The notes under the pieces are model-generated. The model was given only the letters and a program-made list of their open reading frames with translations. It did no database searches and had not been told where the DNA came from. From Clostridia bacterium (GTDB taxonomy: Bacteria; Bacillota; Clostridia; Oscillospirales; CAG-272), in contig JAFUPC010000095.1 in assembly GCA_017481495.1 (NCBI GenBank), forward strand, positions 1-64,000: a stretch of DNA of 64,000 bases, given 5' to 3'. The translations under genes were made by a program, and so were the position numbers. How positions within the stretch are numbered: the stretch's first letter is position 1; every line of letters begins with the position of its first letter. This document shows, one piece after another, positions 25,640-33,169 of the stretch.

Positions 25640-25921
25640 GCCGCTACAAGCGGCAACTTCACCGACATTGTGCAGTAAAACGGAGCGATGTCAACTTCAC
25701 TTTCCGTCCGGCGGACGGAAAACTTCACTGCCGCCAACAGGCGGCAACTTCACCGAACCGCGGTTCAACCTCGATGTTTCATAAGGTCAACCTTACTACC
25801 GCAAGGTCATCGCCATCACCGTTCCGTCATCTCACCGATTCATCAGTTTTGGAATGAAGTTTGCCCTTGCGGGCAAGTGAAGTTGCGGTTTCACCGCAGT
25901 GAAGTTGCTGCTTCGCCGCAG
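25640..25921. repeat. Array of small hairpins separated by AACTTCAC / GTGAAGTT spacers
   Basis: Palindromes GCCGC(tacaa)GCGGC 25640-25654, TTCCGTCC-GGCGGACGGAA 25702-25720, TGCCGCC-AACA-GGCGGCA 25729-25746, GAACCGCGGTTC 25755-25766, TTGCCC-TTGC-GGGCAA 25861-25876, GCGGTTTCACCGC 25885-25897 and a CTGC..GCAG unit to 25921. AACTTCAC follows units on the left half (25655, 25693, 25721), GTGAAGTT follows units on the right half (25877, 25898), so the two halves face each other. Stem sequences differ, spacers are constant. No ORF with coding character. Confidence 0.8.
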
Positions 25922-25944
25922 ATGCCTTCCGCCGGAGTCATAAC

Positions 25945-26832
25945 TCAATGGTCGCAGTCGCGCGGACAGAATTGCTCCACCGGGAAAGCCATCCGGCGGA
26001 ACGCAGAGCAGGGATCGTCATCCTCATCAAACACACATTCTTTGTCGGGAACACAATATTCCGTCGCGCTGACCAAAAACTGCGCAGGCCGTTCCATGCG
26101 GACAACGGAGAAAAATCCAAGGGACACGAGCAGAAGATGCTCCACCTCCTGCGTGTCGCACACCGTTCCGCCGAGCAGTGCCAGCACATCCTCCGGAATG
26201 TCGCCGCCGCAGACACAGCCGCCGCCGCACCCGCACGAACAGCCGCTGTCGCGGGAAACGCTTTCCCCGCACCGACACCGGTCGGCGATCTTCGCACCGA
26301 GAACAACGGGATCTGCAATTTCCAGCACCGCCGTCGGTAGATTGTCGTCGGAATTATGCTCTCCCGCGGACATATCACAGCAGACGTTCCCCGTCTGCGC
26401 CTTGGAACGGAAGACACGGACGTGTCCCTCCGAGCCGAACAGGATGACGCTCTTTTCCGCAACGGCAAGACCGTCCACGCACTGCGTCTTGCCGCCGACA
26501 CACGTTTCAAATTCCAGATGCACGAATATACGCATTTGGATCTGATAGAAGCCGCGGTTGAAATTCATCGGGGACACGGAAATGCAGGTGTCCGCCACAC
26601 GGGCACACTTCGGGCGCACGGTCGACGCGCGGTCGATGATCTCCTGCCCGATGTCGGACAGATAAACGCGGACGTTTTCAAAGCAGTCCCGGTCGCGGCA
26701 GCTGTCGAGAATGCGGGACACGTCGATGTAGACGGAATCGCCGACACCTCCTGTACCGCCGCCGTATCCGGGACGGTCGCCGCCCTGCCTGCGGTCGCCG
26801 CATCCGCAGAGCGGATTTCTGGTTTCTGCCAT
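25945..26832 (-). CDS. Conserved cysteine-rich protein, function unknown
   Basis: 295 residues with a Gly/Cys-rich N terminus (NPLCGCGDRRQGGDRPGY), then a conserved body: DSVYIDVSRILDSCRDRDCF, FNRGFYQIQMRIFVHLEFET, SVILFGSEGHVRVF and LPTAVLEIADPVVLGAKI. A second cysteine cluster (CGCGGGCVCGGD) sits at about residues 205-217. I recognise the pattern as a conserved hypothetical family of spore-forming Clostridia, possibly spore- or envelope-associated, but no function is established from what I can see. Start 26832 follows GGAGGT; the longer frame starts with TTG inside that site. Confidence 0.75.
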   Translation of the reverse strand: MAETRNPLCGCGDRRQGGDRPGYGGGTGGVGDSVYIDVSRILDSCRDRDCFENVRVYLSDIGQEIIDRASTVRPKCARVADTCISVSPMNFNRGFYQIQMRIFVHLEFETCVGGKTQCVDGLAVAEKSVILFGSEGHVRVFRSKAQTGNVCCDMSAGEHNSDDNLPTAVLEIADPVVLGAKIADRCRCGESVSRDSGCSCGCGGGCVCGGDIPEDVLALLGGTVCDTQEVEHLLLVSLGFFSVVRMERPAQFLVSATEYCVPDKECVFDEDDDPCSAFRRMAFPVEQFCPRDCDH

Positions 26833-27027
26833 CTGGCATACCTCCAATGAGTAGATTCAAGCGGAAATCTCCGCTTCACTTACATCTTATGCACCAAAAA
26901 ACGGATATGTTCGGTAACCTGTCACCGTTTATCGGAAATGTGCTTGATTTTTTTCGTGATTTCCCGGTCATCGGGAGGCCGCCGAACAAATCCCATGAAA
27001 TTGTACCATCGAATTTCCCGTTAATTC

Positions 27028-27056
27028 TTGACAGGCGGCGTATTATCTGGTATAAT
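27028..27056 (+). promoter_or_regulatory. Promoter of the nusB-ispA gene run
   Basis: TTGACA (27028-27033), 17-nt spacer, TATAAT (27051-27056). Confidence 0.85.
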
Positions 27057-27096
27057 ATTTATATATGGAATTTTCAAATGAGATTATGGAGTGGCT

Positions 27097-27516
27097 ATGA
27101 CTAGACGACAGGCGCGGGAAATCATCTTTTCCCTTATCTACGAAGCGGATTTTCACAAAGACGGTTCTTTTGCACAAATTTACAGCGACGCCATCGAAGA
27201 CCGGGCGTTTGAGGAAAACGATTATGTCCGCCGGACTTTCTTCGGTATGGAAGAAGCTCTGCCCGAATTGGATGCGCTGATCGAAGAAAACGCAGTCGGC
27301 TGGAAGATGGACCGTCTGTCCAAGGTCTCCCATGCCATCATGCGTCTGTGCATTTACGAAATGCTGTATTCCGACGACGTTCCGCCCAGCGCCGCCATCA
27401 ACGAAGCAATGGAGCTGGCAAAGATCTACGACCACGACAAGGCACCCGCGTTCATCAACGGTGTCGTCAACGCCGTGGCAAAAAGCAAAGGACTGATGCA
27501 GAATGAGGAAGCGTAA
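27097..27516 (+). CDS. nusB: Transcription antitermination factor NusB
   Basis: 139 residues, all-helical. TRRQAREIIFSLIYEADF at the N terminus and DVPPSAAINEAMELAKIYDHD followed by FINGVVNAVAKS at the C terminus are the family signatures. NusB binds boxA RNA with NusE and supports rRNA antitermination. ATG 27097 with GGAG 5 nt ahead is favoured over GTG 27091. Its 3' end overlaps the next gene by 14 nt. Confidence 0.93.
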   Translation: MTRRQAREIIFSLIYEADFHKDGSFAQIYSDAIEDRAFEENDYVRRTFFGMEEALPELDALIEENAVGWKMDRLSKVSHAIMRLCIYEMLYSDDVPPSAAINEAMELAKIYDHDKAPAFINGVVNAVAKSKGLMQNEEA

Positions 27517-28549
27517 TCCCGTCATTCTCGCCATTGACACAAGCAATTATACGACTTCCGCCGCATACAGCACTCCGGATTCCGGATTTGTATCCGGCGG
27601 TTTTCTCTTAAAGCAGGAAAAACAGCTGCTTGCGGTGCGCCCGGGCGAGCGGGGTCTGCGCCAGAGCGATGCGGTGTTCGCCCACACGGTAAACCTGCCG
27701 CCCATTCTGGAATCGCTGTTGTCTTCCCTGCCCGACGATGCGGAGATCGCCGCTGTCGGTGTTTCCACCCGTCCGCGGAATCTGGACGGCTCCTATATGC
27801 CGTGCTTTCTGTGCGGAGAGGGGATGGCGCGCGGCATTGCGGTGTCTCTTGGCGTTCCCCTGTACCGCTTTTCCCACCAGGAGGGACATATCGCGGCGGC
27901 GGCGTATTCCGCAGTTTATGCCCCGGACGGTGCGCCCGGAAAACCGGTCGACCCGGTACACGACACAGCGCTGTCCGATACGCCGTTCCTTGCGTTCCAC
28001 GTCTCGGGCGGCACGACCGACCTTCTGCACGTTGCGCCGAACGGTACGGGATACGACATCACACCGCTCGGCACATCGCTTGACCTGCACGCAGGACAGG
28101 CCATCGACCGCATCGGCGTCACGCTCGGACTGTCCTTTCCCTGCGGGCCTGCTTTGGAGGAACTGGCTTCTTCCTTTACCGGAAAACTGCCGTCCCCGAA
28201 GACGTGTGTCCGCGGATGCGACTGCAATCTGTCGGGCGTGGAAAATCTTGCCGCCAAAATGAAGCGGGAGGGCGCACCCGACTGCGAGATCGCCGCGTTC
28301 ACGTTCGCGTTCCTTGAAAAAACGCTTGCGGAGATGACGAAAAACGCGCTTGCCGTCTACCCCGGTCTGCCCGTGCTGTACGCAGGCGGTGTCATGAGCA
28401 ACCGCTTCATGCGCGCTTCCCTTACAAAGAATTGTGAGAAGTCGCACAGCCGTGCCTATTTCTCCGCGCCCGCGTTTTCCTCGGACAACGCCGCCGGCGT
28501 TTCCCTGCTTACCTGCCGGGCCTATCTGGGGGATACGCATGAGCCGTAA
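27503..28549 (+). CDS. TsaD/Kae1-like ASKHA protein (TsaD paralogue, peptidase M22-like)
   Basis: 348 residues. VILAIDTSNYTTSAA is the phosphate-1 region of the TsaD/TsaB fold, SHQEGHIAAA gives the HxxGH metal-binding pair, FLAFHVSGGTTDLLHV the second phosphate motif, and VLYAGGVMSNRFMR the adenosine region. Genuine TsaD makes tRNA t6A with TsaB and TsaE; this copy is shorter and more diverged than usual TsaD and has no TsaB/TsaE neighbours, so it is probably a paralogue of unknown substrate. Translationally coupled to nusB (14-nt overlap). Confidence 0.8.
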   Translation: MRKRNPVILAIDTSNYTTSAAYSTPDSGFVSGGFLLKQEKQLLAVRPGERGLRQSDAVFAHTVNLPPILESLLSSLPDDAEIAAVGVSTRPRNLDGSYMPCFLCGEGMARGIAVSLGVPLYRFSHQEGHIAAAAYSAVYAPDGAPGKPVDPVHDTALSDTPFLAFHVSGGTTDLLHVAPNGTGYDITPLGTSLDLHAGQAIDRIGVTLGLSFPCGPALEELASSFTGKLPSPKTCVRGCDCNLSGVENLAAKMKREGAPDCEIAAFTFAFLEKTLAEMTKNALAVYPGLPVLYAGGVMSNRFMRASLTKNCEKSHSRAYFSAPAFSSDNAAGVSLLTCRAYLGDTHEP

Positions 28550-28985
28550 AAAACAAAAATACGCGGACACCATCCGCCGGAAAGCCGAAGCGGCACCGCC
28601 CACAAAGACACCGACCGAAGAACTGTCCAAAAACGAACAGCTTCCGCTGTTCCGGTTAAACCGCTTCAACCGGCTCTTCTGGCCGCTTGTCATCTCCCCG
28701 CTTTTCACGCTTCTCTATTCGCCCGTCAACCGCTATGTCATGCTGCCGAAGCTCGGTTCTGGAGAAGTCTATACCGACATGGACGGCAATCTCGTCGAAG
28801 ACTATTTTTCGGCAAATTCGATGGCGCGCGTGCTGTTCTGGATTCTTCTTGCCCTGACCGAACTTCTGCTCATCCGCTGTCTCCGTCATGTGCGGGGTTG
28901 GAAAAAGATTCCCGTCATCTTCCTCGGCACCGTGATGAATCTGGTCGTCGGGATGTTCTTCCTTGAATTCACACTTTGGAGCTGA
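28539..28985 (+). CDS. Small membrane protein of unknown function
   Basis: 148 residues. A basic, soluble N terminus of about 40 residues (MSRKKQKYADTIRRKAEA) is followed by three hydrophobic helices at about residues 47-65, 88-108 and 120-145. ATG 28539 has GGGGGAT ahead and overlaps the preceding gene by 11 nt. Located in a housekeeping operon; no family recognised. Confidence 0.7.
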   Translation: MSRKKQKYADTIRRKAEAAPPTKTPTEELSKNEQLPLFRLNRFNRLFWPLVISPLFTLLYSPVNRYVMLPKLGSGEVYTDMDGNLVEDYFSANSMARVLFWILLALTELLLIRCLRHVRGWKKIPVIFLGTVMNLVVGMFFLEFTLWS

Positions 28986-28989
28986 TATA

Positions 28990-29982
28990 ATGTTATATAA
29001 TTTGATAAGCAAAACCTACCGCAGTATGGTCTACACCCGTGCCGACGATACGGGTGCCGTCTTCTATTTCACGGTAAAGGATTTCCCGGGACTGCACACC
29101 GAGCCTGTGACCGTGCGCTCTTCGTGCGGTCATGACCTTTTGGGCGCGTTCTATTGGTATGATGATCCCATCCCCGGGCGTGTGGTGCTGTTTGAGCACG
29201 GCATGGGTTCCGGTCACACCGGGTACATGAAAGAGATCGAGCTTCTCTGCCGTCACGGCTTCCGCGTGTTTGCCTACGACCACACGGGGTGCATGGCATC
29301 GGGCGGGGAGACGACCGGCGGCTTTGCGCAGTCGCTTTGCGACTGCAACGATGTTCTGAATGCGCTGGCAAAAGAGGAGGGCTGTGCGGGATGCACATTT
29401 TCCGTCATCGGCCACAGCTGGGGCGGACTTTCCACCCTGAACATCGCGGCGTTCCATCCGGAGGTGACACACATCGTGTCCCTTGCCGCGCCCATTTCCG
29501 TCTCCGCACTCATCTGCGGAATGTTCTCGGGTATCCTTGCAAAGACCGGGAAACGACTCGCCGCCGAGGAAACGGCGCAGAACCCCGTTTTCGGTGTCTG
29601 TGATGCCCGCACGTCGCTTCCGATGACGGAGGCACACATTCTCGTCCTCCATTCGTCCGACGACCCCACCGTCTCCTGCGCGGCGCATTTCGATGTTCTC
29701 AAATCCGCGCTCGGCGGCAAAGACAACATCCGCTTTGTGAAAGTCGAGGGCAAGGCGCACAATCCCAATTACACGGCGGATGCGGTGAAATACAAGGATG
29801 CGTTCTTTACGGAATACAAAAAAGCACTGAAAAAGAAACAGCTCGTCACGGACGAGCAGAAAAATGCGTTCCGCGCCGGCTACGACTGGAACCGCATGAC
29901 GGAACAGGACGCATCTGTCTGGGATATGATTTTTGAAACGCTTGACAAGCCCGCGCCCGGGGAGTGTTCCCATGCCCATTGA
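28990..29982 (+). CDS. Alpha/beta hydrolase
   Basis: 330 residues. Oxyanion and nucleophile elbow motifs are clear: VLFEHGMGSGHTGYM and FSVIGHSWGGLSTLN (nucleophile Ser in GHSWGG). The catalytic Asp is probably in LVLHSSDDPTV and the His in EGKAHNPNYT, so the triad is complete. A serine ester or peptide hydrolase acting in the cytoplasm; substrate unknown. Start 28990 has TTGGAG 7 nt before it; the gene overlaps xseA by 11 nt. Confidence 0.87.
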   Translation: MLYNLISKTYRSMVYTRADDTGAVFYFTVKDFPGLHTEPVTVRSSCGHDLLGAFYWYDDPIPGRVVLFEHGMGSGHTGYMKEIELLCRHGFRVFAYDHTGCMASGGETTGGFAQSLCDCNDVLNALAKEEGCAGCTFSVIGHSWGGLSTLNIAAFHPEVTHIVSLAAPISVSALICGMFSGILAKTGKRLAAEETAQNPVFGVCDARTSLPMTEAHILVLHSSDDPTVSCAAHFDVLKSALGGKDNIRFVKVEGKAHNPNYTADAVKYKDAFFTEYKKALKKKQLVTDEQKNAFRAGYDWNRMTEQDASVWDMIFETLDKPAPGECSHAH

Positions 29983-31276
29983 TGCAAAAACCGTCTTCAC
30001 CGTCGGGCAGGTCAATGAGTACGTCAAATATCTCATTGAGGACTCGCCGGTGCTTGATTCCATTTACGTATGCGGGGAAATTTCCAATCTGACCGCGTAC
30101 CATACCTCCGGTCATCTGTATTTCTCCGTCAAGGACGAGTCAGGGGTCCTGAAAGCCGTCATGTTCCGCTCTTCTGCGCAGAGATTGAAATTCCGCCCGG
30201 AAAACGGAATGCGCGTGATTTTGCACGGCAGGATAACCGTTTACGCACCGTCGGGACAGTATCAGCTGAACGCCGAAGCGATGGAGCCGGACGGCGCCGG
30301 GTCGCTGTCCGTTGCATTTGAGCAGCTGAAGCAGAAGCTGGCGGCGGAGGGTCTGTTCGACGAGAGCCGCAAAAAGAAGATCCCCGCATATCCGGCGGCG
30401 GTCGGTGTCATCACCTCCCCGACAGGCGCGGCGGTGCGCGACATCATCAACATCCTCACCCGCCGTTCCCCGCAGACGAAAATGATCTTGTTCCCAACGC
30501 TCGTGCAGGGCGAAAACGCACCGCGCCAGCTTTGCTCCGGCATCCGGTTCTTTAATCTCTATAAGACGGTTGATGTCATCATCATCGGCCGCGGCGGCGG
30601 GTCGCTGGAGGAGCTGTGGGCATTCAACGACGAAACGCTGGCAAGAACAATCGCGCAGTCGGAGCTGCCCGTCATCTCGGCGGTCGGTCACGAAACGGAC
30701 TTCACCATCTGCGATTTCGTCTCCGATCTGCGCGCACCGACCCCCTCCGCCGCGGCGGAGCTTGCTGTCCCGGATTCGGCGGAGCTTTCCGTTAAGATCG
30801 CCGGATACGAAAAGCGGATGCACAGTGCCGTCACCGCGTACTTAAAACACGAGCGGCAGAATGTCCGGATCCTTTCGGAAAAGCGCGTGCTGTCCTCCCC
30901 CGACAGCTTTCTTGCCAACCGCCGCATGGACACGGATACGCTGACTGCCCGTCTTGCCCTTGCCGCGGAACGCCGCACCCGAGAGGCGCGGAAGATCCTT
31001 GACCCGCTTGCCGCTTCTCTTGACCGGAATACCGAGAGAATGCTTTCCGCCGCCCGTGGAACGCTCTGCGCGCAGAGCGCCCGTCTGGAAGCCCTCTCCC
31101 CATTGTCCGTGCTCACGCGCGGCTACGCGGCTGTATTCGACCGCACGGGACATTCCGTGAAATCCATCCGCGAAGTATCCTCGGGGGATACGCTCACCCT
31201 GCGCCTGTCCGACGGAACACTCGATGCCGCTGTTGCTGAAATCCGTTCCGAAACCCAATCAAAGGAGACCGACTGA
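29972..31276 (+). CDS. xseA: Exodeoxyribonuclease VII large subunit
   Basis: 434 residues. OB fold at the N terminus (VYVCGEISNLTAYHTSGHLY), the catalytic core with SPTGAAVRDIINIL, IIIGRGGGSLEELW, SAVGHETDFTICDFVSD and LRAPTPSAAAEL, then a long coiled-coil region and the C-terminal GYAAVFD motif. With XseB it degrades single-stranded DNA to oligonucleotides. ATG 29972 follows GGGGAG and overlaps the upstream hydrolase gene. xseB follows after a single base. Confidence 0.96.
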   Translation: MPIDAKTVFTVGQVNEYVKYLIEDSPVLDSIYVCGEISNLTAYHTSGHLYFSVKDESGVLKAVMFRSSAQRLKFRPENGMRVILHGRITVYAPSGQYQLNAEAMEPDGAGSLSVAFEQLKQKLAAEGLFDESRKKKIPAYPAAVGVITSPTGAAVRDIINILTRRSPQTKMILFPTLVQGENAPRQLCSGIRFFNLYKTVDVIIIGRGGGSLEELWAFNDETLARTIAQSELPVISAVGHETDFTICDFVSDLRAPTPSAAAELAVPDSAELSVKIAGYEKRMHSAVTAYLKHERQNVRILSEKRVLSSPDSFLANRRMDTDTLTARLALAAERRTREARKILDPLAASLDRNTERMLSAARGTLCAQSARLEALSPLSVLTRGYAAVFDRTGHSVKSIREVSSGDTLTLRLSDGTLDAAVAEIRSETQSKETD

Positions 31277-31277
31277 T

Positions 31278-31562
31278 ATGTCCGAAACACAGAATACGGA
31301 AAAAAACACCGCTGAAAAAAAGAAGACCGCAAAGAAAGAGCCGAAGACCTTTGAGGCGGCAATCGCCCGGCTCGGCGAGATCGTGACCGCGCTGGAAGAC
31401 GGCACAGCACCGCTCGATGCGTCCCTTGCTCTCTACGAGGAGGGCGTTTCGCTCGTCCGCTTCTGCAACGAAAAACTCGATGCGGCGGAAATGCAGATCA
31501 AGGTCCTCACCCGTTCCGCTGACGGGGAGATCACAGAAAAGGATTTCACACCCGAAACATAA
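31278..31562 (+). CDS. xseB: Exodeoxyribonuclease VII small subunit
   Basis: 94 residues: a lysine/glutamate-rich N-terminal tail of about 24 residues longer than in many XseB proteins, then FEAAIARLGEIVTALEDG and LDASLALYEEGVSLVRFCNE, the two-helix XseB core. AAAGGAGACC lies ahead, and the start follows the xseA stop by one base, as usual for the pair. Confidence 0.95.
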   Translation: MSETQNTEKNTAEKKKTAKKEPKTFEAAIARLGEIVTALEDGTAPLDASLALYEEGVSLVRFCNEKLDAAEMQIKVLTRSADGEITEKDFTPET

Positions 31563-31565
31563 TAA

Positions 31566-31711
31566 GGAGCGGGGTGTTGCACTTATATGCCCCACCCCCG
31601 TGTTTTGTGACTTTCGCAGTCTTACGACTGCGATTTTGTGCAAGCACAAAAACAGTCCCGATTCCACATGAAAGGAAGCTTTCGCTTCGCGAAAGTCATG
31701 ATCATAAAATG
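31566..31711 (+). repeat. Structured leader element, copy A (upstream of ispA)
   Basis: Four hairpins in order: H0 GGGGTG 31571-31576 / CACCCC 31593-31598; then GTTTTGTGACTTT; H1 CGCAGTC 31615-31621 / GACTGCG 31626-31632; H2 TTTGTGC 31635-31641 / GCACAAA 31644-31650; linker with AAAGGA (31671-31676); H3 CTTTCGC 31679-31685 / GCGAAAG 31689-31695; then TCATGATCATAAA and the ispA ATG. Copy B at 44868-44998 keeps this order with different H0, H1 and H2 stems. H0 may also terminate transcription after xseB. Confidence 0.75.
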
Positions 31712-31712
31712 A
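31698..31712 (+). other. Four-codon leader ORF overlapping the ispA start
   Basis: ATG ATC ATA AAA TGA at 31698-31712; its stop TGA overlaps the ispA start codon (ATGA at 31709-31712). It starts directly after hairpin H3, which follows the ribosome binding site, so ribosomes may load here and reinitiate on ispA. Confidence 0.4.
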
Positions 31713-32602
31713 TACCCGATATCAAAGACCTCCTCCGCGAAAGTGCCGGAGAAACCGAAGAATTGTTAAATATCCTGACCAAAGACCAGGATGCATCTTA
31801 CCCCGTTCTGTGCGAAGCCATGCGTTACAGCCTGCTCTCCGGCGGAAAACGCATCCGGCCGTTTCTCGTTTCCGCGTTTGCCGAACTGTTCGGCGGAAAC
31901 CACGCGCACGCCGTGCAGCTCGGATGTGCGCTGGAAATGATTCACACCTATTCCCTCATCCATGACGACCTGCCGTGCATGGACAACGACGATCTGCGCC
32001 GCGGCAGACCGACCAGCCACAAGGTGTTCGGAGAAGCCACAGCGACCCTGACGGGCGATGCGCTCCTGACGATGGCGTTTGACGTCGCGTCGCACCCCGC
32101 CGCCGTGCCGTCGAAGCTCGGATATGCCGCCGTGCGGCTGTTGTCCCTTGCCGCGGGAAAGGCGGGCATGATCGGCGGACAGATGATCGATATGCGCGGC
32201 GAGACGGAACCGCTCGACTTTGAGACCCTGCTCGAAATGCACGCCAAAAAGACCGGTGCGCTCATCGAAGCCGCTTGCCTGCTCGGATGCTTCTGCGCGG
32301 GAATCTTCGACAAAACCGACGAACGCTACCGCGCGGCGATCTTTTACGCACACGGCATCGGACTTGCATTCCAAATCGTGGACGACTGTCTGGATGCCGT
32401 CGGCGACGAAGCAGCACTCGGAAAGTCCGTCGGCTCGGATGCCGCATCCGGCAAGACCACGTTTCTGACGTTCATGACCACCGACGATGCCATGGAATAC
32501 GCCCGCACACTCACCGAGGGTGCCAAAGCCGCCATTGCGGAATTTGAGGGTTCGGAGACGCTGTGCGCACTGGCGGATTATTTGTTGGAGCGGAAAAATT
32601 GA
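31709..32602 (+). CDS. ispA: Polyprenyl synthetase (farnesyl/geranyl diphosphate synthase, IspA type)
   Basis: 297 residues. First aspartate-rich motif IHDDLPCMDNDDLRRG, second QIVDDCLDAVGD, plus GGKRIRPFLV for allylic substrate binding and GQMIDM. It condenses isopentenyl diphosphate with allylic diphosphates in the cytoplasm, feeding undecaprenyl and quinone synthesis. Placement after xseA-xseB is a classical bacterial arrangement. Start ATG 31709 has no adjacent ribosome binding site; AAAGGA lies 32 nt upstream beyond hairpin H3. Confidence 0.92.
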   Translation: MIPDIKDLLRESAGETEELLNILTKDQDASYPVLCEAMRYSLLSGGKRIRPFLVSAFAELFGGNHAHAVQLGCALEMIHTYSLIHDDLPCMDNDDLRRGRPTSHKVFGEATATLTGDALLTMAFDVASHPAAVPSKLGYAAVRLLSLAAGKAGMIGGQMIDMRGETEPLDFETLLEMHAKKTGALIEAACLLGCFCAGIFDKTDERYRAAIFYAHGIGLAFQIVDDCLDAVGDEAALGKSVGSDAASGKTTFLTFMTTDDAMEYARTLTEGAKAAIAEFEGSETLCALADYLLERKN

Positions 32603-33107
32603 ATGGGATTGCGGACAGATACCGGCTGACTCCCCGTCAGACAACATTCCTGATCCGAAAAAATAGCAGGAAAACATTTACTGCACCCTGCGGCTGGAAC
32701 AGACGGACATCACTTATCCGCAGGTACAGACAGTATTCTGCGGTGTCCGGGTTCCCGACATCCCGTAAAACTTTTCCGTGTTTTATGCACTTCTTTCCGG
32801 AAACCATACCCGGCTGTCTGAAGTGCCGCCCGATTTTACGGAACCGCTCCATTCTTCCGCAACGGAACAGGCACTCTGTGTGTTCCTTGACTGTCTTGAG
32901 ATGTCAGACATCGAGCTGTCCCCCGTCGTCTTTGCCGTTTTCGCGGCAAACCGCATGATGACCGCCGCCGGTACCGGTATTCTCACCATCACTGACAGAC
33001 ACATGGAGCAGTTCAACGTCCTCCTCTGTGATTTTTACAACACAGGCGACCGCGAAGCACTGAACCGGTTTTTATACGAAAACGCGATCATCGGCATGAC
33101 CATCTGA
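32603..33107 (+). pseudogene. Decayed Fic-family protein gene
   Basis: Three pieces in different frames resemble Fic proteins: NGIADRYRLTPRQTTFLIRKN (start region), then ENIYCTLRLEQTDITYPQVQ with CGVRVPDIP, and from 32778 a long tail ending ANRMMTAAGTGILTITDRHM, EQFNVLLCDFYNTGD and LNRFLYENAIIGM, a typical C terminus of these proteins. The core HPFxxGNGR-type motif is absent; where FWDGNKR would stand the sequence reads ELSPVVFAVFA. The total is about 165 codons against some 210-260 normally. Internal deletion plus frameshifts, so no AMPylation activity is expected. Begins right after the ispA stop. Confidence 0.65.
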
Positions 33108-33130
33108 ACGTCCATTGTCCGAATAACAGC

Positions 33131-33169
33131 AGAAAGCCTCCCGATACATGGGAAGCTTTCTATTTTTTT
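33131..33169. terminator. Bidirectional terminator
   Basis: AGAAAGCCTCCC / GGGAAGCTTTCT stem with T run on the right and A-rich left flank, between the Fic remnant and the NYN gene. Confidence 0.78.

Noticed and set aside
25640..25921. CRISPR array
   Set aside because: The constant part is only 8 nt, units are irregular in length and orientation, the variable parts are palindromes and no cas gene is present.
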